The notes beneath the pieces are model-generated. The model made no database searches. It was given only the letters and a program-made list of their open reading frames with translations, and had not been told where the DNA came from. DNA of 44,110 nt, from contig JAKAZL010000013.1 of NCBI GenBank assembly GCA_021815925.1, forward strand, positions 1 through 44,110, written 5' to 3'. The translations under genes were made by a program, and so were the position numbers. This document shows positions 15,901 through 26,909 of the stretch, one piece after another. This DNA comes from Pseudomonadota bacterium. Lineage in GTDB: Bacteria; Pseudomonadota; Gammaproteobacteria; Steroidobacterales; Steroidobacteraceae. Position 1 is the first letter of the stretch. Each line of letters opens with the position of its first letter.

Positions 15901-16713
15901 TCAGGGTTTGACCAGGATGGCGCCGGGATAGCCGAGTCCGGTGAGACGGGCGGCGAGCCGATCATACTGGTCCACGTCGCTCACCGGGCCGACGCGTACG
16001 CGGTACAGGTCGCCACCGGTCACCGACGGGGAGAGGATGAAGGCGTTCGCCATGCCGGCCGCCTGCAGCCGGGCGAGGACGCGCTCGGCGTTGGCGGGCA
16101 CGGTGAACGCCCCGACCTGCACGTACAGGAGCGCGCCCACCGGCTGCATGGCGCTCGCGACCGTGGCGGGACTGCCGGGCGTGATCGCCTCAACGTCGAC
16201 CAGCGCCGTACCGGTGCCGAGCATGCCGAGCTTGGCGGCCGCCACGTAGGACAGGTCGATCAGGCGGTGCGCCACGAACGGACCGCGATCGTTGACCTTG
16301 ACGATGACGCTGCGGCCGTTGGACAGGTCGGTGACGCGCACGTAGGTCGGCAGTGGCAGCACCTTGTTCGCCGCGGTCATCGCGTACATGTCGTAGCGGT
16401 CGCCGTCGGCGGTGAACTTGCCGTCGAAGGTCGGGCCGTACCAGGAGGCGACGCCGACCTGGTTGTAGCCAGCGGCGCTCGCGAGCACGTAGTAGCGCCT
16501 GCCGTTCACGTCGTAGAAGGGCGGATTGCCGCGCGGCGCCGGCGGCACGTAGTGCGGCACGGGATTGGGAATGGCGCGCCAGCCCGAGGGCAGCCGCGGC
16601 AGAGCGCCGCCGGAACCGGCGAGTGCGTGATGAGTGGTGGCGCAGCCGCCGAGCGCACCGGCAAGCAGGACGGCCCCGCACAGGGCCGCTCGCCGCTGCA
16701 GTGCGCCGCTCAC
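15901..16713 (-). CDS. rlpA: Septal ring lytic transglycosylase RlpA
   Basis: Outer-membrane lipoprotein that cuts glycan strands lacking stem peptides and helps daughter cells separate. 270 residues: a lipobox LGGC with the modified Cys at 24, a linker, the double-psi beta-barrel (ASWYGPTFDGKFTADG through NDRGPFVAHRLIDLS) with the conserved catalytic Asp region, and a C-terminal SPOR domain (about 190-270) that binds denuded peptidoglycan at the septum. The start overlaps the mltB stop by four bases (ATGA). Confidence 0.95.
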   Translation of the reverse strand: MSGALQRRAALCGAVLLAGALGGCATTHHALAGSGGALPRLPSGWRAIPNPVPHYVPPAPRGNPPFYDVNGRRYYVLASAAGYNQVGVASWYGPTFDGKFTADGDRYDMYAMTAANKVLPLPTYVRVTDLSNGRSVIVKVNDRGPFVAHRLIDLSYVAAAKLGMLGTGTALVDVEAITPGSPATVASAMQPVGALLYVQVGAFTVPANAERVLARLQAAGMANAFILSPSVTGGDLYRVRVGPVSDVDQYDRLAARLTGLGYPGAILVKP

Positions 16714-17777
16714 CGCGGGCGGCCCGGACCGCCGGCCGGGCCCTGCGCGGCGCGGGCCGCCGCGGACAGCTCATGCGGGGTGCTCGCCGGGTGTACGCGC
16801 TGCGCGATCGCCTGCGCCAGCTCGTCCACCGCCATGACGTACAGCTTGCTGTGGTTGTAGGTGAGCAGCGCGTGGAAGTTATTGAACCCGACCCGGTAAA
16901 TCGGTCCGGAGCGCGTGTGCGCGAGCAGCAGCACGACGGGCGTGTCGGGGCTTTGATCGCCCTCGACCTCGACGCCCTGCGCGGCGAGTGCACCCACGGT
17001 GCGATCGAGCGCGAGGTTGTGCGGATCGACCTCGAAGCGCGCGCCTGGCTCGATCCGCACGCGGGCGAGCACCGGCGCGCCGGGCTGCCAGCCATGCTCG
17101 CGCAGGTAGTTCGCGACGCTCGCGAAGATGTCGTCCCAGTCGGAGAACAGGTTCGGGGGTCCATCCCCCGTCGCGCGCGCATAGCGCAGGTAGGCCGAGG
17201 GCATGAACTGCATCGGTCCCATCGCGCCGGCGTAGGAGCCCTTCACGGTGAGCGGGTCGAGCTGGTCGCGCTGCGCCAGCACGAGGAAGTGCTCGAGCTC
17301 GAGGGCGAAGAACCGGCCGCGCGCCGGATAATCGAAGGCGAGCGTGCTGAGCGCATCGAGCACGCGGAATCCGCCGGTGAGCCGGCCGTAATAGGTCTCC
17401 ACGCCGAGGATGGCGACGATGTAGCGCGGATCGACGCCCTGCTCGGTCCCGACGCGTGCCAGCGCCCGCCGGTGCGCCTGCCAGAAGGCCGCCCCGGCGG
17501 CGATGCGCGCCGGGGTGAGGAAGATGCGCCGGTACTGCCACCACTCGAGCACGTGCTCGGCGGGCCGGTTCATCATCGCGATGATCGACGGCTGCGGCTT
17601 CGCCTGCTCCAGGATCCGCAGCACGTGCGCACGGCTCAGGCCGTCACGGCGGGCGACGTGCGCGGCGAAGCGTTGCAGCTGCGGGCGCGAGAAATGCGCG
17701 CTGGCTTGCGGCGCGGCCTCGGCGGGGCGCGCCACGAGGCTCAGCACGAGCAGGGCAGGGAGGATCGAACGCAGCAC
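16710..17777 (-). CDS. mltB: Membrane-bound lytic murein transglycosylase B (MltB)
   Basis: Cleaves peptidoglycan glycan strands to 1,6-anhydro ends. The GTG at 17777 has an AAGGAG-type ribosome site (17784-17790) and gives 355 residues. The open frame extends far into rodA, but that is a shadow. A signal peptide (about 1-21, ending PAEA) shows no lipobox, so this form is probably periplasmic rather than lipid-anchored. The catalytic Glu is E127 in ILGVETYYGRLTG, followed by GPMQFMPSAYLRYA. It lies 11 bases after rodA and overlaps rlpA. Confidence 0.95.
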   Translation of the reverse strand: MLRSILPALLVLSLVARPAEAAPQASAHFSRPQLQRFAAHVARRDGLSRAHVLRILEQAKPQPSIIAMMNRPAEHVLEWWQYRRIFLTPARIAAGAAFWQAHRRALARVGTEQGVDPRYIVAILGVETYYGRLTGGFRVLDALSTLAFDYPARGRFFALELEHFLVLAQRDQLDPLTVKGSYAGAMGPMQFMPSAYLRYARATGDGPPNLFSDWDDIFASVANYLREHGWQPGAPVLARVRIEPGARFEVDPHNLALDRTVGALAAQGVEVEGDQSPDTPVVLLLAHTRSGPIYRVGFNNFHALLTYNHSKLYVMAVDELAQAIAQRVHPASTPHELSAAARAAQGPAGGPGRPR

Positions 17778-17788
17778 TGAAGCGCTCC

Positions 17789-18925
17789 TTAGCCCATCAG
17801 CTTCCGATGCGAAAACAACGACATGAGAATACCGAAACCGGTCAGGACCGTCACCACGGAACTGCCGCCGTAACTGACCAGCGGCAGCGGCACGCCGACC
17901 ACGGGCACGAGCCCCGTCACCATGCCGGCGTTGATGAACACGTACACGAAGAATGTGAGCGCGACGCTGCCGCCGAGCAGCCGCGAGAACGTGTCCGGAC
18001 ACTGCATGGAAAGGTAGATCGAGCGGCCGATGACGAACGCGTACAGCAGCAGCAGCAGCGCCAGTCCGACCAGTCCGAACTCCTCGCCGATCACCGCAAA
18101 GATGAAATCCGTGGTGCGCTCGGGCAGGAAGTCCAGCTGCGCCTGGCTGCCGGCCATCCACCCCTTGCCGAACAGACCGCCGGAGCCGACGGCGATCTGC
18201 GACTGGATGATGTGGTAGCCGGCTCCGAGCGGATGCGCCTCGGGATTGAGGAAGGTGAGCAGCCGCTCGCGCTGGTAGCCGTGCATGAAGCGCAGGCCCA
18301 CCACTGCGCCGAGCACGGCGAGCAGCACCAGCGTGACGAGCACCCGCACGCGCAGTCCGGCAAGAAACACCACCACCGCGCCGGCGGCGATGATCAGCGC
18401 GGCGGTGCCCAGGTCCGGCTCCTTCGCCACCAGCGCCACGGGCACGAGGATGATGAGGCCGAGCATGCCGAGGTCGCGCGCGCGTGGGGGCAGGGGTCGC
18501 TCGTGCAGGTACCAGGCGCACATCATGGGCACGGCGAGCTTCATCAGCTCCGAGGGCTGGAAATGAATCGGGCCGAGGTCGAGCCAGCGCTTGGCCCCGA
18601 GATGCACATGGCCCACGGCCGCCACCGCTAGCAGCAGCAGTACGCCCAGGCCGTAGAGCCAGGGCGAGGCACGCCGCAGCAGGTTCGGGCTGATGCGCGC
18701 CACGGCGAGCATGATGACGGTCCCGACCACCAGGCGCATCAGGGTGCGCACCAGCATGGGCGTGTTCTCGGCCGAGGCGCTGTAGAGCACCACCAGGCCG
18801 TAGGCCGCCGTCAGCGCCAGTCCGACCGCCAGCGGGCCGTCGATCTTCAGCGCGAGCAGCACCCGGGCCGCACCGCTCAGGGTGCGGCGGGTGCGCGAGT
18901 CGGTCGAGATTTCCTCGTGAATCAT
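17789..18925 (-). CDS. rodA: Rod-shape SEDS glycosyltransferase RodA
   Basis: Polymerises lipid II for side-wall peptidoglycan together with PBP2. The ATG at 18925 gives 378 residues with about ten membrane helices. SEDS landmarks are LGAKRWLDLGPIHFQPSE, a KEPDLGTA loop with the essential Asp, and the C-terminal PLVSYGGSS. The start overlaps the mrdA stop by four bases (ATGA), as expected for an enzyme pair that works as a complex. A longer open frame upstream is the shadow of mrdA. Confidence 0.97.
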   Translation of the reverse strand: MIHEEISTDSRTRRTLSGAARVLLALKIDGPLAVGLALTAAYGLVVLYSASAENTPMLVRTLMRLVVGTVIMLAVARISPNLLRRASPWLYGLGVLLLLAVAAVGHVHLGAKRWLDLGPIHFQPSELMKLAVPMMCAWYLHERPLPPRARDLGMLGLIILVPVALVAKEPDLGTAALIIAAGAVVVFLAGLRVRVLVTLVLLAVLGAVVGLRFMHGYQRERLLTFLNPEAHPLGAGYHIIQSQIAVGSGGLFGKGWMAGSQAQLDFLPERTTDFIFAVIGEEFGLVGLALLLLLYAFVIGRSIYLSMQCPDTFSRLLGGSVALTFFVYVFINAGMVTGLVPVVGVPLPLVSYGGSSVVTVLTGFGILMSLFSHRKLMG

Positions 18926-20934
18926 GGCTGGGGCTTCGTGGCCCGCTGCAGTGGGGTCAGTGGCGCGACGCCCGCGAGTGCGCGCGGCTTGAGGTTCGAG
19001 GGCTCCGAATACGGACCGCGCCCGGGGTGCGCCAGGAGCTTGCCGTCCGGTCCGAGTAAATACGCGTCCATGATCTTGCGCGCAATCGGCGCGGCGCCCG
19101 TGGAGCCCCAGCCGGCGTGCTCGTCCAGGACCGCAACCGCGATGCGCGGGGCGTCCGCGGGGGCGAAGGCGATGAACCATGCATCGTCGCGCAATTTCTC
19201 CAGCGTTCCCTTGGCCTTGTAGCTCTCCTCGTTCGAGGCGCCCTTGGCCTGCTCGCTCACCAGCTGTGCCGTACCGGTCTTGCCGGCGATGGGGTAGGTG
19301 CTGTCGCGCAGCTGCCAGTACGCGGTGCCGCGGGGCTTGGTGGTCACCCCGATCATGGCTCGCACGATCACGTCCCAGGACGCGGGGCTGATCTGGGAGA
19401 GATTGCCCTGCAGCACGGGGCGCTTCCAGTGGATCTGGCCGGTGCGCGCATCGCGGATCCCGGTGACCAGGCGGGGTTTGAAGTTCAGGCCCCGCGCGGC
19501 CAGCATGGCCGTGTAGTGCGCGAGCTGCAGCGGCGTGGTGAGGAAGTAGCCCTGGCCGATGCCGAGGATCACCGTGTCGCCGGGGAACCATTCGCGCTGC
19601 GCGGGGTTTCTGAAATGCGCCGCCTTCCACGCCTTGGACGGCACGAGCCCCGGCAACTCACCCGGGATGTCGATGCCGGTGGGTCGGCCGAAGTCGAAAT
19701 TCGGCAGCCAGCTCGAGATACGATCGATGCCCATCAGATGGGCGAGGCGGTAGAAGTACACGTCGCACGACATGATGATGGCCGTGCGCATGGTCATCTC
19801 GCCGCAATACTCGTGCATGGCGTTGTGGTAGAGGTGCGCGCTGCCGGGCAGGTGATAGGCGTAGCCGGCCAGCACCTGCTGGTGGGCGTCGATCACCCCG
19901 TCGGTCAGCGCTCCGAGCGCCAGCGCCGGCTTGATGGTCGAGCCGGAGGGCAGCTCGGCGCGCAGCGCCCGGTTGAACAACGGCTGGCGCGGGTCCTCGA
20001 CCAGCGAGCGGTACTGCTTCTCGGTGATGCCGCGCGCGAACAGGTTCGGATCGAATGAGGGCGAGCTGGCCATGGCGATCACATCGCCGTTCCAGGGGTT
20101 CAGCGCGACCACCGCCCCGTCGTGCCCCTTGAGCAGACTCTCGGCCACCCGCTGGACCTTGGCATCGATAGAGAGAATGACATCATCACCCGGCGTCGGC
20201 GGCTCGACGCGCAGCTCCCGGCCGAGGGCGCCCGGTCTCTGGACCGGCCGCCCGAGCGCGTTGACCAGGATCTGGCGGTAACCGTTGGTGCCGTGCAGCT
20301 GTTTCTCGTATGCGGCCTCGACGCCGGTCTTGCCGATGACCGCCGTGCCGGCGTAGGCGGCCTGGTTGATGTGCGCCAGATCGCTCGGGCTGATGGTGCC
20401 GACGTAACCGACGGCGTCCACCGCCAGACCGCCGAACGGATACCAGCGGGCCTGGCGTGGGTTGATGTCGATGCCCGGGAATTCGTAGCGGTGCACGGCG
20501 AAGCTCGCCACCTCGTCGGCCGACAGATCGAGCCGGATGGGCACCGTGTCGAAGCTGCGGTGCGATCGGATCGTGCGGATCAGCTCCGGCAGATCGGCCT
20601 GCTGCAGCAGGCCCAAGCGCACCAGGTGCTCGAGCTCCACCTCGAGCGCCGGCACCTCATCGGGGGTGAGCTCCAGGTCGAACGTCGGCCGGTTCGAGGC
20701 GATCACCTCGCCGTTGCGATCCAGGATCAGCCCGCGGGCGGCCGGAATCGGCACCGTGCGTACGCCGTTGTCGAGCGAGAGCACCTCGTAATAGTGCTGG
20801 CGGATGATCTGCAGGTAGTACAGCCGGCCGAGCACGGCCAGCGCCGCCAGCACCATCAGCGCGCCGGCGAACCAGGCGCGGCGGATGAACATCCGCTGCT
20901 CGCGCCAGTGGTCCTTGATTCGGACGGGGGACAT
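18922..20934 (-). CDS. mrdA: Penicillin-binding protein 2 (MrdA), elongasome transpeptidase
   Basis: Cross-links peptidoglycan during side-wall growth with RodA. 670 residues: one N-terminal membrane helix (about 20-42), the pedestal domain with the RGLILDRNGEVIA signature (67-79), and the transpeptidase domain with SxxK at S332-K335, SCD in place of SxN at 389-391, and KTG at 552-554. A Pro-rich tail ends the protein. It follows mreD after 15 bases and overlaps rodA. Confidence 0.97.
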   Translation of the reverse strand: MSPVRIKDHWREQRMFIRRAWFAGALMVLAALAVLGRLYYLQIIRQHYYEVLSLDNGVRTVPIPAARGLILDRNGEVIASNRPTFDLELTPDEVPALEVELEHLVRLGLLQQADLPELIRTIRSHRSFDTVPIRLDLSADEVASFAVHRYEFPGIDINPRQARWYPFGGLAVDAVGYVGTISPSDLAHINQAAYAGTAVIGKTGVEAAYEKQLHGTNGYRQILVNALGRPVQRPGALGRELRVEPPTPGDDVILSIDAKVQRVAESLLKGHDGAVVALNPWNGDVIAMASSPSFDPNLFARGITEKQYRSLVEDPRQPLFNRALRAELPSGSTIKPALALGALTDGVIDAHQQVLAGYAYHLPGSAHLYHNAMHEYCGEMTMRTAIIMSCDVYFYRLAHLMGIDRISSWLPNFDFGRPTGIDIPGELPGLVPSKAWKAAHFRNPAQREWFPGDTVILGIGQGYFLTTPLQLAHYTAMLAARGLNFKPRLVTGIRDARTGQIHWKRPVLQGNLSQISPASWDVIVRAMIGVTTKPRGTAYWQLRDSTYPIAGKTGTAQLVSEQAKGASNEESYKAKGTLEKLRDDAWFIAFAPADAPRIAVAVLDEHAGWGSTGAAPIARKIMDAYLLGPDGKLLAHPGRGPYSEPSNLKPRALAGVAPLTPLQRATKPQP

Positions 20935-20949
20935 TGTGCAGCGCGCCGC

Positions 20950-21423
20950 TTACGCGCGCGGTCGGTAGGTTTGGGCGAGCGTCGCGGCGACCGGCGGCCA
21001 CAGCAGCGCGCCGGTGAGCGCCGGCACCCAGCGCAGCGGCGTGGTGAGCGGATGGCCGCTCCACCCGTCGATCGCCCAAAGCACGAATTCATACAGGGCG
21101 AGCACGGCCAGCAGCACCAGCGCCTGCTGCAGCAGCGGCTTGGTGCGGATGCGCTGGTGTTCGCGCACGCCGAGGTAGGCCACCAGGGCGACGGCGAGCG
21201 CGTGCTCGCCGAGCACCGGGCCCTGGAAGGCATCGAGCAGCAGTCCGCAGGCCCAGCCGAGCCCGATGCCGGTGCTGCGCGGGGTCTGGACCGACCAGTA
21301 AAACACCACGAGCACGAGGAAATCCGGCCGGATGATGGCGAGCCACGTGGGCAGCGGCACCAGCGTCAGCACCAGCGCCACCAGCACCGTCTTGGCGATC
21401 GCGCCGCGGGGCGAGGTGCTCAT
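20950..21423 (-). CDS. mreD: Rod shape-determining protein MreD
   Basis: Small inner-membrane protein of the elongasome, 157 residues with about five helices. The family marks are PDFLVLVVFYW near the N terminus and the GWACGLLLDAFQGPVLGEHAL loop. The ATG at 21423 overlaps the mreC stop by four bases. The longer open frame in this register runs into mreC and is not used. Confidence 0.93.
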   Translation of the reverse strand: MSTSPRGAIAKTVLVALVLTLVPLPTWLAIIRPDFLVLVVFYWSVQTPRSTGIGLGWACGLLLDAFQGPVLGEHALAVALVAYLGVREHQRIRTKPLLQQALVLLAVLALYEFVLWAIDGWSGHPLTTPLRWVPALTGALLWPPVAATLAQTYRPRA

Positions 21424-22475
21424 GGCGGGCTCCGGTGCGCGACCGCCGCAGGGGGCTTTGCCGTCGAAGGCGCCGGCGCGGCGCTCGCCGCGGCCGTGCC
21501 TGGCGGCGTGCCTGCCTTGGCCGGGGGGGCGCAGGCCGCCGGCGGCGGCGGTGGCGGTGGGGCGAGCGGCTGCGCGGCGGGATTGCCCGAGACCAACTGG
21601 CCCTGGCGCGTCTGCACCGGGCCGGCGGGACTGCCGGGGTGGAACCACACCAGCATGACGGCCCGGTCGGTCTGCAGGTGGGCGAAGGGCTGGGCCAGCA
21701 CGCGGCTCATCGGCTGGATGGCGCTGCGGTGAATCTGCGTGATGCGCGCCACCGGGTAACCGGAGGGGAAGACTCCGCCGAGTCCCGAGGTGACCAGCAC
21801 GTCGCCCGCGCGCACGTCGGCGTTGGCCGGCAGGTACGGCAGCGCGAGCGCATCCGGATCGCCCGTGCCGACGGCGATGGTGCGAAAGCCCGTGCGCTCG
21901 ATCTGCACCGGCAGATCGTGCTCCGGATCGGTGATGAGCAGCACCACGGCGCTCCACGGGCCGACGCTCATCGTCTGCCCGACGACACCGTGATCATCGA
22001 GTACGGCCTGATTGCGGAACACCCCGTTGCGGGTGCCGCGGTCGATCAGTACCCGCTGGCGCAGCCGGCTGAGCTCGATGTCGACGATGTTGGCCGGCAG
22101 CCAGCGCTCGGCGACCGGCGGCACCGAGTGCTTCAGGCCGAGCAGCGCGGCGTTCTCGCTCGCGAGCGTGTCGAAGCGCAGTGCGCGGATCTCCAGGTCG
22201 CGCATCCGCGTGCGCAGCTGCTGGTTTTCCGCCTCGAGCGCCCGGCGCGAGGCGAACGAGCGCTCGAGCCACTGCCAGGCGGCGAGCGGGGAATTGACCA
22301 CGACCTCAACCGGATAGGTGAGCGCCTGCAGCGCGTAGCGCATCCGCTCCAGCATATCCATACGCTGGTCGAGCACCATGATTGCGACCGAGACCAGCGC
22401 GTAGAGCGTGAATCGGAACCCCGGGGAGCCCCCGCGGCTGTGCTGCGATCCGCTTCGGGTGCCGAAACCCGCCAC
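21420..22475 (-). CDS. mreC: Rod shape-determining protein MreC
   Basis: Bitopic periplasmic scaffold that links MreB to PBP2/RodA. 351 residues from a GTG. A short cytoplasmic stretch and one membrane helix (about 20-37) come first, then a coiled coil (about 70-105) and the paired beta-barrels (about 120-275) with RDRG-like IDRGTRNGVF and VTSGLGGVFPSGYPV. The last 65 or so residues are almost all Pro and Ala, including a run of nine Pro after Ala-Pro repeats; this tail is longer than in E. coli. No ribosome site is obvious, so the start is less sure than the gene. Confidence 0.94.
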   Translation of the reverse strand: MAGFGTRSGSQHSRGGSPGFRFTLYALVSVAIMVLDQRMDMLERMRYALQALTYPVEVVVNSPLAAWQWLERSFASRRALEAENQQLRTRMRDLEIRALRFDTLASENAALLGLKHSVPPVAERWLPANIVDIELSRLRQRVLIDRGTRNGVFRNQAVLDDHGVVGQTMSVGPWSAVVLLITDPEHDLPVQIERTGFRTIAVGTGDPDALALPYLPANADVRAGDVLVTSGLGGVFPSGYPVARITQIHRSAIQPMSRVLAQPFAHLQTDRAVMLVWFHPGSPAGPVQTRQGQLVSGNPAAQPLAPPPPPPPAACAPPAKAGTPPGTAAASAAPAPSTAKPPAAVAHRSPP

Positions 22476-22486
22476 GGCGCGCGCAG

Positions 22487-23631
<1,145 letters not shown>

Positions 23632-23640
23632 GGCAACATG

Positions 23641-23646
23641 TATGAT
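23641..23646 (+). promoter_or_regulatory. Candidate -10 box of the gatCAB operon
   Basis: TATGAT, five of six matches to the -10 consensus, lies 35 bases before the gatC ATG in the divergent mreB-gatC gap. No good -35 box is seen at the right distance. Weak inference. Confidence 0.3.
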
Positions 23647-23680
23647 TTCGAGCGGTAATCCTGCTGCGCCCGAACCACCG

Positions 23681-23971
23681 ATGGCCCTCACCCGCGAACA
23701 AGTCGAAAACATCGCCCACCTGGCCCGCCTCGAGCTGGAGGCCGGCGAGATCCCGCAGTTCCAGCAGAACCTCTCGCGCATCGTCGATTTCATCGGCGAG
23801 CTCGAGCGGGCGGACACCGCGGGCGTGGCGCCCATGGCCCATCCGCTGCCGGGGCTCGCCCAGCGGCTGCGTCCCGATGCGGTCACCGAGCGGGACGAGC
23901 ACGAGCTGTACCAGAAGAACGCCCCGCAGGTCGCCGCGGGGCTCTACCTGGTGCCCAAGGTCATCGAATGA
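23681..23971 (+). CDS. gatC: Aspartyl/glutamyl-tRNA amidotransferase subunit C
   Basis: Small stabilising subunit of the GatCAB complex, which converts mischarged Glu-tRNA(Gln) and Asp-tRNA(Asn) to the correct amide forms. The ATG at 23681 gives 96 residues. It shows the family pattern: an N-terminal helix [12 protein letters not shown], then the belt region with VAPMAHPLP and a C-terminal VPKVIE. The larger open frame upstream runs through the mreB promoter and is not coding. gatA follows 13 bases later. Confidence 0.96.
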   Translation: MALTREQVENIAHLARLELEAGEIPQFQQNLSRIVDFIGELERADTAGVAPMAHPLPGLAQRLRPDAVTERDEHELYQKNAPQVAAGLYLVPKVIE

Positions 23972-23984
23972 GGCCCCTGAACCC

Positions 23985-25442
23985 GTGATTCACCGCGAAA
24001 CTCTGACTCAGCTCAGCGCCGACCTGCGTGCCCGCAAGGTCTCCAGTGTCGAGCTCGTGCGGACCTTCCTCGCGCGCATCGAGGCGAGCCAGCCGACGCT
24101 GAACGCCTTCGTCTCCATCACCGCCGAGCAGGCGCTCGCCGATGCCGAGGCGGCCGACCGCAGGCTCGCCGGCGGCGGCGGCGGCGCGCTGGAGGGCGTG
24201 CCGATCGGGCACAAGGACCTGTTCTGCACCGCCGGCGTGCGCACCAGCTGCGGCTCGCGGATGCTCGCGAACTTCGTCTCGCCCTATGATGCCACCGTGG
24301 TGGCACGGCTGAAGGCCGCCGGCGCGGTGATGCTCGGCAAGCTCAATATGGACGAGTTCGCCATGGGCTCCTCGAACGAGACCAGCCACTTCGGCCCGGT
24401 GCGCAACCCCTGGAACACGGCGCTGGTTCCGGGCGGCTCCTCGGGCGGCTCGGCCGCAGCCGTGGCCGCACGGCTGCTGCCGGCGGCGACGGCCACCGAC
24501 ACCGGCGGCTCGATCCGCCAGCCGGCCGCGTTCTGCGGCATCACCGGCATCAAGCCGACCTACGGGCGCGTGTCGCGCTACGGCATGATCGCCTTCGCCT
24601 CGAGCCTCGATCAGGGCGGGGTGCTCGCCGCGAGCGCCGAGGATGCCGCCCGGGTGCTGCGCGAGATGGCCGGCTTCGATCCCCGGGATTCGACCAGCGT
24701 CGACACACCGGTGCCGGATTACCTGGCCGGGCTCGGCGCGCCGCTTCAGGGCGTGCGGATCGGAGTGATGAAGGAGTTCTTCGACACCGGGCTCGATCCC
24801 GAGTACGAGCGGCGCGTGCGCGAGGCGCTCGCGGTGTTCGAGCGCCTCGGGGCGCGAGTGCGCGAGGTAAGCCTGCCGAACCTGCCGCTGTCGGTGCCGG
24901 TCTACTACGTCGTGGCGCCGGCGGAGTGCTCCTCGAATCTGGCGCGCTACGACGGGGTGCGCTTCGGGCACCGCTGCCGGGACCCGCGCGACCTGCAGGA
25001 CCTCTACAAGCGCTCGCGCTCGGAGGGCTTCGGCGCCGAGGTCAAGCGGCGCATCATGACCGGCACCTACGTGCTGTCGGCCGGCTACTACGATGCGTAT
25101 TACCTCAAGGCCCAGCGCGTGCGCCGGCTCATCAGCGCGGATTTCGAGCGTGCCTTCGGCGAGGTCGACCTGCTGATGGGCCCGACCACCCCGACGGCGG
25201 CGTTCGCCCTCGGTGCCAAGACGGCCGATCCGATCACCATGTACCTGAACGACATCTACACCATCAGCGCCAATCTGGCCGGGCTGCCGGCGATGTCCGT
25301 GCCGTGCGGATTCGCCGCGGGGCTGCCGGTCGGCCTGCAGATCATCGGGCCGCACTTCGCCGAACAGGCGCTGCTGCACGCCGCGCACCGCTACCAGCTC
25401 GAGACCGACTGGCACCAGCGCATCCCGGAGCAGTACGCATGA
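23985..25442 (+). CDS. gatA: Aspartyl/glutamyl-tRNA amidotransferase subunit A
   Basis: Amidase subunit that frees ammonia from glutamine for GatB. The GTG at 23985 gives 485 residues, the normal length. The Ser-cisSer-Lys triad is visible as K77 (IGHKDLF), S152 (GGSSGGS) and S176 ([10 protein letters not shown]). The end overlaps gatB by four bases (ATGA). The upstream extension of the open frame overlaps gatC and is not used. Confidence 0.97.
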   Translation: MIHRETLTQLSADLRARKVSSVELVRTFLARIEASQPTLNAFVSITAEQALADAEAADRRLAGGGGGALEGVPIGHKDLFCTAGVRTSCGSRMLANFVSPYDATVVARLKAAGAVMLGKLNMDEFAMGSSNETSHFGPVRNPWNTALVPGGSSGGSAAAVAARLLPAATATDTGGSIRQPAAFCGITGIKPTYGRVSRYGMIAFASSLDQGGVLAASAEDAARVLREMAGFDPRDSTSVDTPVPDYLAGLGAPLQGVRIGVMKEFFDTGLDPEYERRVREALAVFERLGARVREVSLPNLPLSVPVYYVVAPAECSSNLARYDGVRFGHRCRDPRDLQDLYKRSRSEGFGAEVKRRIMTGTYVLSAGYYDAYYLKAQRVRRLISADFERAFGEVDLLMGPTTPTAAFALGAKTADPITMYLNDIYTISANLAGLPAMSVPCGFAAGLPVGLQIIGPHFAEQALLHAAHRYQLETDWHQRIPEQYA

Positions 25443-26878
25443 GCGCCTGGGAGACGGTGATCGGACTGGAGATCCACGCGCAGCTCGCCACCCGATCGAA
25501 GATCTTCTCCGGGGCCGCCACCGCCTACGGGGCCGCGCCCAACACTCAGGCGTGCCTGGTGGATCTGGGCTACCCCGGCGTGCTGCCCGTGCTTAATGCC
25601 GAGGCGGTGCGCATGGCCGTGCGCTTCGGGCTCGCCATCGGTGCGCGCATCGCGCGCCAGTCGGTGTTCGCGCGCAAGAACTACTTCTATCCGGATCTGC
25701 CCAAGGGCTATCAGATCAGCCAGTACGAGCTGCCGATCGTGGCCCAGGGCGCGATCGACATCGTGCTCGAGGACGGGTCGGTCAAGCGCATCGGAGTGAC
25801 CCGCGCGCACCTGGAGGAGGATGCCGGCAAGTCGCTGCACGAAGGGTTGGGAGCGCTCACCGGCATCGACCTGAACCGCGCCGGCACGCCGCTCATCGAG
25901 ATCGTCTCGGAGCCCGAGATGCGCTCGGCCAAGGAGGCCGTCGCTTACATGAAGAAGGTGCACACCCTGGTGCGCTACCTGGAGATCTGCGACGGCAACA
26001 TGCAGGAAGGCTCGTTTCGCTGCGACGCGAACGTCTCGGTGCGCCCGGTGGGCGCGCAGAAGTTCGGCACACGGGCCGAGATCAAGAACATCAATTCATT
26101 CCGCTACGTCGAGAAGGCGATCCAGTACGAGGTCGCCCGCCAGATCGAGCTGCTCGAGTCCGGTGGCAAGGTCGTTCAGGAGACGCGCCTGTACGATCCG
26201 GACAAGGGCGAGACGCGCTCGATGCGCTCGAAGGAGGAGGCGAACGACTATCGTTACTTCCCCGATCCGGATCTGCTGCCGCTCGAGCTCGACGAGGCGT
26301 ACATCGAGGCCGCGCGGGCGGAGCTGCCGGAGCTGCCGGATGCCAAGGCGGCGCGCTTCGCCAGCCAGTACGGCCTGTCGGTGTACGACGCGGGTGTGCT
26401 CACCGCCGGCCGCGATCTGGCCGACTATTACGAGACCGTGGTGCGTGCCGTGCCGACACAGCCGAAGCTCGCGGCGAACTGGGTGATGGGCGAGCTGGCC
26501 GCGGCATTGAACAAGGAGGGGCTGGAGGTCGGCTCGGGCCGTCTGCCCGCTGAGCGCCTCGCCGGGCTGCTCACCCGCATCGCCGATGCGACCATCTCCG
26601 GCAAGATTGCCAAGGAGCTGTTCGAGGCCATGTGGAGCACCGGGCAGGACGCCGATGCCCTCATCGAGGCGAAGGGCCTGAAGCAGATCACCGACACCGG
26701 TGCGATCGAGCAGGCGATCGAGGCGGTCATGGCGAAGAATCCGGCCCAGCTTGCCGACTACCGTGCCGGCAAGGACAAGCTGTTCGGATTTTTCGTCGGC
26801 CAGGTCATGAAGGCGACGCAGGGCAAGGCCAATCCAGCCCAGCTGAACGAGCTGCTGAAGAAGAAGCTCTCCGGTTGA
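25439..26878 (+). CDS. gatB: Aspartyl/glutamyl-tRNA amidotransferase subunit B
   Basis: Kinase and tRNA-binding subunit of GatCAB: it activates the mischarged amino acid with ATP and accepts ammonia from GatA. The ATG at 25439 gives 479 residues. It starts with the signature [13 protein letters not shown] and contains [13 protein letters not shown] and [12 protein letters not shown]. The C-terminal YqeY-like helical tail (from about 335) includes [13 protein letters not shown]. It is translationally coupled to gatA. hslO follows after about 30 bases. Confidence 0.97.
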   Translation: MSAWETVIGLEIHAQLATRSKIFSGAATAYGAAPNTQACLVDLGYPGVLPVLNAEAVRMAVRFGLAIGARIARQSVFARKNYFYPDLPKGYQISQYELPIVAQGAIDIVLEDGSVKRIGVTRAHLEEDAGKSLHEGLGALTGIDLNRAGTPLIEIVSEPEMRSAKEAVAYMKKVHTLVRYLEICDGNMQEGSFRCDANVSVRPVGAQKFGTRAEIKNINSFRYVEKAIQYEVARQIELLESGGKVVQETRLYDPDKGETRSMRSKEEANDYRYFPDPDLLPLELDEAYIEAARAELPELPDAKAARFASQYGLSVYDAGVLTAGRDLADYYETVVRAVPTQPKLAANWVMGELAAALNKEGLEVGSGRLPAERLAGLLTRIADATISGKIAKELFEAMWSTGQDADALIEAKGLKQITDTGAIEQAIEAVMAKNPAQLADYRAGKDKLFGFFVGQVMKATQGKANPAQLNELLKKKLSG

Positions 26879-26909
26879 GTCGCGCGGGCGAATGCCCCAT
26901 GCTCGGCGC

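Noticed and set aside
18922-19630. Extended rodA frame upstream of 18925
   Set aside because: It overlaps mrdA, which is fully supported; the ATGA overlap gives the normal RodA start.
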